From: Amanita rubescens
Lineage: Eukaryota > Basidiomycota > Agaricomycetes > Agaricales > Amanitaceae
Direction: 5' to 3'
DNA: 28,917 nucleotides
Assembly: GCA_015039365.1 (NCBI GenBank)
Contig: WION01000605.1
Coordinates: 1-28,917 of the forward strand
Under the pieces are notes generated by a model. It was not told the origin of the DNA and searched no databases. It saw only the letters and a list, made by a program, of their open reading frames with translations. The position numbers were made by a program, and so were the translations under genes. Shown one piece after another: positions 19,801 through 28,917 of the stretch (positions are counted from its first letter, which is position 1; every line of letters begins with the position of its first letter).

Positions 19801-22548
19801 TTAACATAAGCCATTTCACCTTTGATCAATTCAAAGATGATGCTTTCGACGTGCATCAGCATCCAAAAAAATGTTTTAAAGGGCTGGATGCCAAACTCAC
19901 GCTTGGCGCTTGGCGTCTTTCTTTGCGAACGTTTGCCTGACCTCTGGAGAGACTAGATCATGCCATTCCCACTTCCCTGGTACACCTTTGCCCATGGCCG
20001 TCTGGAACGTCCGTAGCTGCGCAATAGATTGCAGACTCTTGAACGCTTCGATGGCCTCCCCCAAAAATTCTGCATCAGGGTTATCCTTTTCCGTCTCGCT
20101 CTGTATAGCTTCCAACAGAACAGGGTATTTATTAAGATGTTCTGATGGTCTATTCAAAAAGTGCTTCAGGTCAAATGAAATAGACTCTTCTTCACGAGCC
20201 GTTTGTCGTTCACAATGCTGTTGTCCGAACATCTTAACTTCCAAAGCTTTGATCAAGGAGAAGCGATACTCACCTCGAGGAATACTTTGAGCTCTACATT
20301 GTTATCCATCTCCTCCTTCAATCTCTTTTCAGCTATAGGGTGATGGCCAAGATAATCTGGGTAGGCAAGCCTAAATTCCGTTGCTGCGCCTAAAAAGACG
20401 TCTCCGATCTTCTGAATGATCGGTGCGTGTTCTCTCTGTCGGACATACATCACTTCGAGCAGCCGCCTATTGCATTCCCGAAGATCAAGAATATTTCCAA
20501 AGACATCGTCAATAAATCGGTCCAAGTCTTCCGAGCGTACGACAGGAGGATTAGCCGTGATCAGTGGTTTGATAAACGCCGATTCGACGGTGTTGAGATC
20601 TTCTATATACTGTTCTTCTCTTGAGATAATGCTATGGATGATACTAAGAAACAAAATCGAGTGAGCATATTGTTGCGACAAGGCCATTTTTGGCTTACTC
20701 TTGGCGGTTCTTTTCGCTTTCGGGCAAGGACTTGAGAACTTCTGGGTCAACCATTGCGCTCCAAGATTCTGCTTTTGTAGAAGGTCCTTCTGTCGGTGAT
20801 GGTAAAGGACCCGTCATGGAATTTTTCTGGAGTCGCGTCAAAATATGATACCACGAGAGAGATGCAGCTCAAACGAACCATGCGAGGACATCCATATGAA
20901 TAGCACATGCCGCCTTCACCGCACATCGGCGCATAACATCTGGTCAACATGGTGATAACACCGGTCGGGAGCTCTTCTCTTTCCGTGACTGCATCTGAAG
21001 AACCTTCTTGATCATCCAAAAACATATAGACATCTTCGACGTTGTCCTGTAACACGCGATTTCCCCATTCAACTTCGTAGAAGAAAAGCTGGCTCTGCAA
21101 GCTCCTCGCTACATGTAACGCCGCGCGTCTATCGTTCGTCGACATTCCGTGATTGATTGCGAGTTCGCGCTGGATTATAGATTGTATCGTCGACTGGGTA
21201 CAGAAATTCAAATCAAGCAAAAAATTGACGCGGTCGTACTCACCACTATATCCTTGCCGGTGAACGCCCGAGAATACGGAATACTGCCCTTTACATGCGT
21301 TCCGCGCGGAACCCTGTCACGTAACTGAACCGCCATATGTGACAACATGGCGAAATTGATGAAGCGGGTCTCGTCGTCTTCGTCTTCGTCTTCCCAGTAA
21401 TCATCCTCTGCAGTTTCGTACTGTTGGCTGTGAGTAAAATCGCGAATATTGGTTAAAACGTCCGTGGGGCGTCTGAAGGGGATATTGTCTTCTGAGAAGA
21501 CAAACGTGTCATTCTGTAATCCAGGAGGCGGCGGTTGGGGTATCAAGGGCGTATCGAAACCATGTGGTGTATTTGAACTTGAAGACACGGTTCGATTCCC
21601 TGCGTATTGCTGATAGAGAGACTGCGAAGACTCGGACACGTCATGGTCTACATAGACTGTTTACTTGGTTAGTCGCGGAGGGGCGCGATATCCGGACGAA
21701 AAACGCACGTCCTGCTCGACGGTCTGCATAACCCAACGCGGCACCATCGCCGTCTCCTACGCTTTCATGGCTTGGCTGGTGTGACAAGGTGCGAGATAAT
21801 CCTACGACAGCTGGGGGTGTTGGGGGCGTAGTTGGATAACCATAGTTATCTCCGTATCCAAAAGCGTTCCCGTTTGTAGGAGCTGTTCTATATTCCGCCG
21901 CGTGAGGATCTGTATGGTTGGAGGGTTGTCGTATCATGGAATCGTAATTTTGCGATTGAATGGAAGAGAGGGAATCTCTGTCCGAGTACGGGCTAAACGC
22001 CTGCACTGGAGCTTGGGGGAGCTTCCTGCCGCTTCCTGATGTTACTCTTCTGAACATGTCGCCTGAGCTTGATGTTGAGGCATAAGAGTCGGTACTGTAG
22101 TGACCGGGACGCGAAATTTCTTGGTATGGATCTGTTTCGGGGATAGAATAAGCGGATGGGGAGGTTGCTAGGGTGTGAGGAGATGTAGGAGTTGGTGGCA
22201 ACCGGCGGATCTGACCCGTGCTGCGCGCGGATGATGGAGGAGTGGGTACAGAACTAGTGGAGGGCGCGACTATAAGAGAGTGTAAGAGTGAGGCGGTATA
22301 GAATATATTGAAAGTAATAACGCACGAGAACGAGCGCTGACCGGAGAGACGGGAGTTGTTGAGGATTGAGGAGGAGGAGGCTGATAATCTGGTTCTGTGC
22401 CATAGACGCTGTAAATGTTGTCGAGGTCGTCCTGGGCGCTAGAAGGAGCTCCTGGCTCTTCTGAGAAACCAGCCCAAACTTCATTGTAAAGTTTTTGAAG
22501 ATCCTCGTCTACTGAGGGGGTAGGTCGATGACCGATAGCTGCGGACAT
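16859..22548 (-). CDS. Rho1 guanine nucleotide exchange factor, Rom2-type (DEP - DH - DH - PH - CNH), about 1577 aa, 19 exons
   Basis: Minus-strand exons: 22548-22326, 22269-21709, 21647-21244, 21193-20879, 20826-20699, 20643-20274, 20217-19901, 19842-19779, 19729-19424, 19373-19104, 19052-18929, 18877-18819, 18760-18337, 18286-18209, 18157-18072, 18022-17861, 17805-17579, 17526-17399, 17346-16859; all junctions in phase, 4734 nt. Residues 1-330 are Ser/Pro-rich and disordered; DEP about 340-430 (FTGKDIVSTIQSIIQREL, VYMFLDD); DH1 about 545-740 (IIHSIISREEQYIEDL, DLKHFLNRPSEHLNKYPVLL); DH2 about 775-960 (IIFELIKGEMAYVKDLENIE, DMKNFINRPIPRLLRYELLL); PH about 985-1165; CNH about 1190-1550 (VAIGCAEGVWIGF, YDEFGVYVDKHG). 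Such proteins activate Rho1 for cell wall integrity signalling. The intron at 18208-18158 is GC-AG. Earlier in-frame ATGs at 22584 and 22608 exist; 22548 is preferred but not proven. Confidence 0.86.
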
Positions 22549-22612
22549 GAGAGAGAGAGCTTTGGTGTGACTCGCGCACTTCATGGCTTCTGACCGCGAC
22601 TCCCTCATTGCA
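22549..22612. promoter_or_regulatory. 64-bp divergent start region shared by the RhoGEF and UBX genes
   Basis: Only 64 bases separate the preferred RhoGEF ATG (22548, minus) and the UBX protein ATG (22613, plus). It includes a GAGAGAGAG tract at about 22550-22558. Either the two 5' UTRs and promoters overlap the partner's transcribed region, or the core promoter is extremely compact. No TATA box. Confidence 0.5.
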
Positions 22613-23927
22613 ATGGGCTTTGACCCAGCCAGCGTTGACTGTGCGCTCTTCTCCCTTTCTTCATCTTATCTGTCTCATCTATCTAGCCGCCCTCAACGCT
22701 ACTAATAACCGAGGTCTCCAACCTGCCATCGACTATCTCTTGCAAGAACATCATTCTGATCAAGTCTCTGATGTCCCTGCAGAAGATGATCAGCTCCTCG
22801 ACCTCACCGCCGTAGAGGCAAAGGTAATTGTTCCTTTATCGCTCTGCCGAACCCACTCATCACTTCCTCGTCTAGAGCATCAAATGTTCCGAGTGCGGCA
22901 AAGTGTTCAAGAACACGGCACTGGCCAATTTCCATGCCGAGAAGAGTGGCCACGATCAATTCGAAGAGTCCACGGAAGAGGTCATTGCACTCCCAGCTCA
23001 GTCCCTATATTTCCTACTCAACCTTGTCCCCGTAGCTAAAACCTTTGACGGAGGAAGAAAAGGCACAGAAGCTTGTTGAGCTGCGCGACAAAATGGCTCA
23101 GAAGAAGGCTCAGAAAGCTGTAGAAGAAGCAAAGGAGAACCAGGCCAACGAGACGCTCAGACGGAAAGCAGGAAAGGTATCAAATGTCCCAAGGAGCCCA
23201 TCACCCATCTCACACAGCACAGGACATGAATAAGATCAAAGAGGAGCTTAAAGTGAAACAGGCGATGCAAGAAGCGGAGGCCAAAAAGCGAGGTATCATC
23301 GTTAATATACGCTTATTACCTATACTTATATCGTAACCTTACAGAGAAGATCGAAGATGCCCGTGCGCGAGCCGCAGTCAAAGCACAGATCGAAGCAGAC
23401 AAAAAGGCGCGGGCGGAGAAAGCAGCCCGGGAAAAAGCTCTTCGTGAAGGGCAATCGATCCCGATGAGTGGTGCACCCCAGACCACACCAGCTGCCGCTG
23501 CCGTCGCAGTACAGAGTGGTTCAAGCAAAGAATTTAAAGAGACTCGACTACAAATACGTTTGGCTTCCGGCGGCCAACCGTTCACAACCACACTGCCAAG
23601 CGAATCACGTATGTACATCGTTATATCTTGATTATTTATAATTGAAAGGCGGTGCAGCTCTCAGTGCCATCGCAGAGTATCTGGCAGCCCAGACTCTTAC
23701 CATAGATGTTGAAACTGTAACGTTCACTCAGACATTCCCGAGGTAAGCCAAGTCTAAACCCCGATGAAAAAGATTGTTTGATTGATATGTGATAGAAAAA
23801 CATTCACGCGCGCTGATTTTTCCAAATCTCTCAAGGAGCTCGGCCTGACTCCGTCAGCAGTACGTGCACCGCTGTCCCGCTACTCGTAGCCTAACATTTG
23901 TTCTAATAGGTTCTCCTCGCTTCATGA
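22613..23927 (+). CDS. UBA - C2H2 finger - UBX domain protein, p97/Cdc48 adaptor of UBXN1/SAKS1 type, 303 aa, 9 exons
   Basis: Exons 22613-22640, 22687-22823, 22876-22980, 23036-23176, 23223-23292, 23345-23608, 23658-23742, 23796-23859, 23910-23927, all in phase (912 nt). UBA at residues 1-35 (MGFDPASV, then ATNNRGLQPAIDYLLQEH), which binds ubiquitin. A C2H2 finger at about 59-82 (CSECGKVFKNTALANFH then a second H). A charged coiled coil at about 92-200 (TEEEKAQKLVELRDKMAQKK and onward). UBX at about 212-303, with the FPR loop (F275-P276-R277) that docks on the Cdc48/p97 N-domain. The set links ubiquitinated clients to Cdc48. The last coding exon is only 18 nt. Head-to-head with the RhoGEF, convergent with the F-box gene 145 bp downstream. 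Confidence 0.9.
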
Positions 23928-24072
23928 GCCCGAAAATGTAGCATAGAATTGTAACTGTACGATATTACGATGATGTATTGCACACGTCCCGATAAATCAA
24001 TATATGAGTGTCGTCGTGCATCACGTCAAAAAAGACCGAATTTATTGGTCTGACTACGGGAGACTAGATAAA

Positions 24073-25734
24073 TCATGCATAGTCGTTGATAAGAACACGC
24101 CCATCAGAGCATCCAACCGCTATCCTCCCCTCCTCTTCATCCATAGCCAACCTTGACCATACTTCCCCTTTCTGAACAGCATACACAGTAGCTGCCATAG
24201 TCGATGTCTTCCACTCATCTAGCTCATCGGTACCGTCAGCTTCTTCCAATAACTTGGGACAAAACAATCCTGCAACCCGTTGCCCCCTGGTTTCTGCTGA
24301 ATAATGCTCTTCTACGTGATCATCTATCCACAAGGCAGTTCCGTACAAGCCCAGCGTCATATAACTCGAAGAAAACAAGAGCAGAGGCGCTGCAATAGTC
24401 CGCTTCAAATGGGGAGGGAACAGATAAGGTCGGTTGGCGTTTGAAATCGTTGCATCTTCGGCTCCGTTGTAGCATGGGTTTGGCTCCAGAACAACGTAGT
24501 GCAGAAGATTGATAGGCTGTGATGTAATCAATAAGTGTTCCGTGCACAGATGATTGTAGTACGTACCCATGGAAGAAAGCTACCAAAACGCAAAAGAATA
24601 TTAATGAGGGGCAGCCTTCCCGCTCTTTCTGATTTCTTAGGTATCTGAGGCGTTAGGCATATGGAATCTATCGCCCATTGCCATTTATGGAGGGCGACCG
24701 GGTATATGGAATGTTGACCTTTCCGAAGATGTTCCAGGGGTAAAACGTACAGAAGGAGCTCTCTGACTCGACAGATGAGTAGGTATCGGTCCTGCACCAC
24801 AAGATATCCTCGAACATCGTGTCCCTTGAAGAAGAAGAAAGAATTAAACGGGGAAATTGCATCGGTTAGAAGAGACATACCCGAACGTTTTCATTGCAAC
24901 TATCACGCAACTCTATGTCACAGTCCTCATTCCAGAAGAACGCTCTCTCATATTCATCTACACTGATCAAGTTTGTCCCGCATAGATGGCGAACTTTACG
25001 GTTCTTGGATGGGTGTGTGGCTAATGTCACGAAAGCCTTGGATGTATCTCCGGAAGTGAGACCAACGAGCTCGACTTTGTCGCTTCAGTCATGCAATAAG
25101 GCACGGCCTGGCAAACTAAAATAGATCACTTACCCATCCTGTACAGCCAAGACGATCGGACTAGTAGAATCTGCATTAAACTGAAAAGCAAAGGTAGCCG
25201 AGACGCGGAAAGATCGTCGAGCAACGCATGTAGGCGTGTCCGTCTGAACGTCCCAGCAACTAGCTTCCCATAAGCGTTGGCGGGGATTCTCCTTCCTGAG
25301 TGCCACGAGGTAACTATAGCCATGGCTTTGTAAGAACCTCAGCTGAGTGATTTGTCCATCGCCGAAATCGATGCGACGGCAACGTGCCTTTTCCGGCGGG
25401 GAGGACCACCGGCGACGCAGCCGCACCGCGCGGTAAACGAATTGCTCTAGCTCCTGCGCGTCCAGCGACTCTAATGTAGTCTGAGATAGACCAGGAACTG
25501 GTATGCCATTGTCTATGACTTTCTGCGTTAATTGTAGGTGCCAAACGCTGCGGAAACGCGTGATTTGTGCGACTGCTTTACACGTCTAGTATAATGGAAT
25601 AAGCTGAGAATCACAACTTGTGTTGAAGAGGTTATTTTTTTTGGGCCACTGACTTGTCTGATGTTCAGGATGTCTGCCAAGTCGAGATGGCTGAAGATTG
25701 CAAGAAAAATGTCGATGGGCAGGGTTACGATCAT
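24073..25734 (-). CDS. F-box domain protein, 478 aa, 5 exons
   Basis: Minus-strand exons 25734-25654, 25585-25134, 25082-24881, 24824-24567 and 24516-24073; introns of 68, 51, 56 and 50 nt, all in phase. The start at 25734 gives MIVTLPIDIFLAIFSHLDLA followed by DILNIRQ and, after intron 1, TCKAVAQITRFRSVWHL: a clear N-terminal F-box, the Skp1-binding part of SCF ubiquitin ligases. The rest (ITQLRFLQSHGYSYLVALRK, VRGYLVVQDRYLLICRVREL, GCSDGRVLINDYA at the end) has the spacing of beta-propeller-like strands seen in many Agaricomycete F-box proteins. Substrate unknown. An ATG at 25789 in another frame is not used. Confidence 0.84.
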
Positions 25735-26052
25735 TTGGAGGAATGAGTTGGGGATGCATCGGATCCTCTTTTATGCGAGGGACTGTCACGGAGGATCGTT
25801 CTCAGCGCCGTGCGGCAGCGTACGGCTTACTAGTTAGATGATGTGGTATAAATAGCTTTAAGCTATAGATATCCTCTACCGACACTTTTCACCACCTAGT
25901 ACGAGTACGACAGAGCCTTTCTTGCCGACCTTCTGCGTCCTGATTTCGAATCCACACTGGTCCGCAACACAAGCGTCCAATCAAGCGAGGCCAGACTGAT
26001 TCAGACAAAAGTCAAACCAGGTTATAGTACCCTCTGATTTCCGACTCTAAGA
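25735..26052. promoter_or_regulatory. divergent promoter region of F-box and NACHT genes
   Basis: 318 bases between the two ATGs with no coding potential recognised. It contains the TATA box listed separately. The sequence between 25855 and 26052 is the likely 5' UTR of the NACHT gene. Confidence 0.55.
25847..25854 (+). promoter_or_regulatory. TATA box
   Basis: TATAAATA in the context GTGGTATAAATAGC, a textbook TATA element, 199 bases before the first ATG of the NACHT gene and oriented toward it. Confidence 0.6.
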
Positions 26053-28203
26053 ATGGTCCCAGCCATCCAACCTGATCTTCAAGGTACTTAGGCATTGCCA
26101 GTTGCTCTCGGAAACAAACAGGAACAAACATCGCGTCTGCGCGGAACTACTCCGGAAGGGAAATCCGAGCCCGGCCAAGCTATCTGTCCGAATAACACAA
26201 GATTCAATGCCCGCAGTTGCAGGCGATGCGCTGGAGCAAACCAAAACGCAAAAGCTCTCGCAGCCCATCGTCTCCAATGTGTCTGGCGCTTTTACTGATA
26301 TTTCCGACACCCTGTCGAATCAACAGAACCTAGCAACATCGTTCAATGCTCTTATGAAGAAGTTCGAACCATTGGTTAAGATCGCAGATGAAGTTGCAAA
26401 GGTTCGTTCTTCTGTATCTTTTCCTTCATTGGACGATCTGAATCGAACATTTTTTCAAAAGATCCATCCTTATGTCAATTTCGCGTGGCAGGTGCTTTCT
26501 GTCGGAATGAAGGTGAGTTAACTCGATTATTCTGGTCCTTTTCTTCATACGCATCTATTCGATCAGATGGTGCAAGCACAACAAGCTCGGGATGTGAAGA
26601 TTCTAGATCTCGTCAGAGCGATGGAGAATACCTACTCGTTCGTGGTTTCCGCCGACGAACTGAAGAGCCACCCTGTTCTTCAAGACATCATGGAAGAAAT
26701 ATTGAAGCAAACGATTGAATGCGGGTATTTCATTCAAGATTATACACGACGCAACTTTGGAAGTACGTGGTATGCTCTTTGAAGCATGGTAACAGTTTGA
26801 TTGAAGGTTGACCAGACACTGTTATTGTTCATCCTTTCACCGACGTCGACGATCAGATAGCTAAATTCTGCACTGCGTTCGCAAATCTCAGGAAGAATTT
26901 CGATTCAAGACTTTTGCTGACGACGGCCTTGTTCTTGTCATGAACGGCGTCTTCCGTCGATATGATAGGTGCGTGTCCATACACCTTCAGACATTTTACG
27001 TTGTCTCATGATTTACACCTAGCACGTCATCAAGTGTTGAAACCAGAGGATATGGACGAATACAATCGCACTCCCTGTCTTAAGAATACGAGGTGCAACG
27101 TCATTAACGACGTTATGGAGTGGATCGCAGATGACTCGAACGAGGGAAAGAAGGTTTTGTGGGTATACGGTTTGGCCGGGACGGGGAAGAGTACTCTGTC
27201 GACGACAATCGCACAAATCATGCGTGGGCTCCACCGCTTGGGCGCTTTCTTTTTTTTCAACCGTGATATACCACAAAGGAACTTTGCAACATTGATCAGA
27301 ACGCTCGCGTTTCGACTTGCCATGTTCGATGCTCGCTTCGGTGCTACAATCTCGTGGGTGGTGACAAATAACGACAACATGGCTGGAATGCCTCTGCAGT
27401 TTCAATTCGAAAAATTGCTGTCAGCTAATGCCCTGAATTCTGTGGAATGGTCTAGTGGACCAATCGTTTTGATTATCGATGCTTTGGACGAGTGCGGAAG
27501 TGAAGCAGATCGCAAGATCTTAATGCAGGTTCTGTCAAAGGGCTTTTCTGATCTCCCTTCCTTCATTCGAATTATGGTTGTTAGCCGGCATGAACGAGAC
27601 ATCCAGCACGCACTAGGATCCCATTTGCATGTGCGCCCGTACCCTCTGGACATTGATTCTGTGGCAAACAAAGATGATGTTTCAAAATTTATTCGACATC
27701 GTTTGGAGGAAATACGTATAATGGATGGATGCTTAGGCGATCATTGGCCCGGCGACGATAAAATCAGTTCTCTAGTCAACGGTGCAGGTGGCCTATTCAT
27801 ATGGGCATCAACTGCATGTTTGTATATCGAAAGCTATGCTCCCAATCGACGGCTTTCCGAGCTCGTTAACAAGCAGCCAGAAGGGAGTTCTTCTGGACCG
27901 TTTGCACAGCTGGACAGCTTGTATGAAACAGGTCTACAATCTGCCTGTTTGTGGAATGACCGATCATTCCGCTTGGACTGCTGCAACATACTAGGCGTGA
28001 TCCTATGTGCGCGAGTCCCCCTGTCGTGTTCTGTCATCGACGCCCTCCTCGCGCTACCTCAAGACACGCCGTCTTGCAAATTAGTCTCTCGCCTGAGATG
28101 TGTTCTTCACGTCAGCGAAACAGAGCAAATCCGTATCCTTCATCCTTCGTTCCACGACTATCTATCGGAACGGTGCAGACAAGCCTTGGTCCATCGATCT
28201 TGA
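26053..28203 (+). pseudogene. NACHT P-loop NTPase (NLR-like) gene with an in-frame TGA and a truncated 3' end
   Basis: Proposed exons 26053-26083, 26202-26401, 26462-26512, 26567-26762, 26816-26968, 27023-28203. The first two are the least certain (an ATG at 26207 is an alternative start). The N-terminal part (DISDTLSNQQNLATSFNALM, MENTYSFVVSADELKSHPVL, CGYFIQDYTRRNFG) is the helical domain that precedes NACHT in many Agaricomycete NLRs. NACHT follows with Walker A GLAGTGKST, AFFFFNRDI, Walker B IVLIIDALDECG and RIMVVSRHERDI. The frame meets TGA at 26941-26943, where related proteins would have Arg (CGA to TGA). The 3' end loses frame near 28175 and stops at 28203, whereas the neighbouring frame reads DKPWSIDLEHSNEELAL. 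No C-terminal repeats (WD40, ankyrin, TPR) remain. An ATG at 26962 could still yield an intact NACHT protein of about 395 residues. Fungal NLRs act in non-self recognition; this one is probably decayed. Confidence 0.72.
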
Positions 28204-28351
28204 ACATAGTAACGAAGAACTCGCCCTTCCGAAACAAGTGAATTCCACTTCATTCAGGATCAGGGTGATGACGATGATAGCAGAGGAAAGCACTGAGATG
28301 TTTTTAGAATGTAATGTTTTTTGTTGTATGCCACAATATGAATTCCATGTT

Positions 28352-28410
<59 letters not shown>

Positions 28411-28917
28411 CCTTTTCTATTTAATCAATTTAATCTATTTCCAAATTTTCAAATTTTACCAGCTCCAGAGCCTATTTCGATACCGCGTCACTGCATCATT
28501 TCGGTACTTGACTTGGATGGTTTTGGCTGAGTTGAGAATCCTCAATTTGGATGGTTATTGGTTCATGGTAAGAAGTGAACCGAGTTGCATTGCTATGTAA
28601 AGAATACCGCAAAAACATGTAGTACTAAACAGGTGGGAACTATATTCGACATCGGTAAGTATCTAATCGCCAACTGTCCAAGTAGCAGTATACGTAGGGG
28701 AACCTGGATGTGATGACGTAACGTGACGGCTTGACAAGGATGTCATTGAGATGGGTGGAGCGGAATTCGAAGTAAGAACGCTAGCGTCGTTCGTATCTTG
28801 CATGCTGGCACTTGAGATCCTAGGAAATATGCGACCTATTACTCATTCTTAAACCTATTGGAATAGCAACGAGTATCAGAACGCACGGACGAAGCTATAT
28901 AATTCGCCGTTCTTAAT
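28204..28917. other. region downstream of the NACHT gene
   Basis: 714 bases. The first 60 or so are out-of-frame remnants of the NACHT reading frame. The rest has the CT microsatellite listed separately and no recognisable gene; an open frame through the microsatellite (to 28600) is mostly Leu/Ser from the repeat. Confidence 0.5.
28355..28411. repeat. CT dinucleotide microsatellite
   Basis: A nearly pure CT tract of about 57 bases with a single interruption (CTTCTC at about 28395). Confidence 0.95.

Noticed and set aside
20747..21220. Apparent frameshift in the RhoGEF after the DEP region (minus-strand frame ends in a stop at 20747).
   Set aside because: A 52-nt intron at 20878-20827 (GTTCGT...CTCCAG, phase 0) restores the frame and gives the linker leading into AESWSAMVDPEVLKSLPES; no lesion is needed.
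28100..28600. 166-codon open frame running through the CT microsatellite.
   Set aside because: Its first part is out-of-frame NACHT sequence and the middle is repeat-derived Leu/Ser; not an independent gene.

Overview
The window looks like a stretch of nuclear genome from a filamentous basidiomycete, most likely an Agaricomycete. Genes are dense and on both strands. They are cut by many short introns (about 46-68 nt, mostly GT-AG with CTAAC/CTGAC-like branch points). The protein families are ones common in mushroom-forming fungi: a macrofage-activating-glycoprotein-like secreted protein, expanded BTB/POZ proteins, a small 7TM membrane protein, a Rom2-type RhoGEF with a CNH domain, and a NACHT P-loop protein. 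Exon models were built by hand by requiring consistent phase across every junction; no alignment or database search was run. Statements about families come from recognition.

Left part (1-8600): a multi-copy BTB/POZ cluster interrupted by one secreted-protein gene. Copy D (1-223, minus, cut by the window edge), the 11-exon secreted glycoprotein (804-2453, plus), copy A (4566-2903, minus), copy B (4914-6560, plus) and copy C (7013-8596, plus). A, B and C each consist of two BTB-like units in tandem. All three have their reading frame broken: A by a one-base change in an A run, B by a 22-bp minisatellite (8 perfect copies) inside the second BTB domain plus a one-base loss further on, C by an in-frame TAG that sits at the 3' end of a plausible 54-nt intron. 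A and B are divergent around a GATA-site palindrome.

Middle (8700-16660): a three-finger C2H2 protein of ZNF511 type (8742-9731), a single-exon basidiomycete protein of unknown function (9843-10829), and a direct segmental duplication about 3 kb apart. The duplication carries a 7TM gene: the right copy (14470-15505) is intact with 5 exons, the left copy (11372-12423) is a pseudogene. An intron-containing tRNA-Asn(GTT) lies at 16524-16648.

Right part (16859-28917): ordinary conserved genes, tightly packed. A 19-exon, about 1577-residue Rho1 GEF (minus) with DEP, two consecutive DH domains, PH and CNH; a divergent UBA/C2H2/UBX p97-adaptor gene starting only 64 bp away; a convergent F-box protein (minus); and, head-to-head with it behind a TATA box, a NACHT-domain (NLR-like) gene with one in-frame TGA and a 3' frameshift, so probably decayed. 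The genes do not form one pathway. The common theme of the accessory half is recent duplication followed by frame damage.
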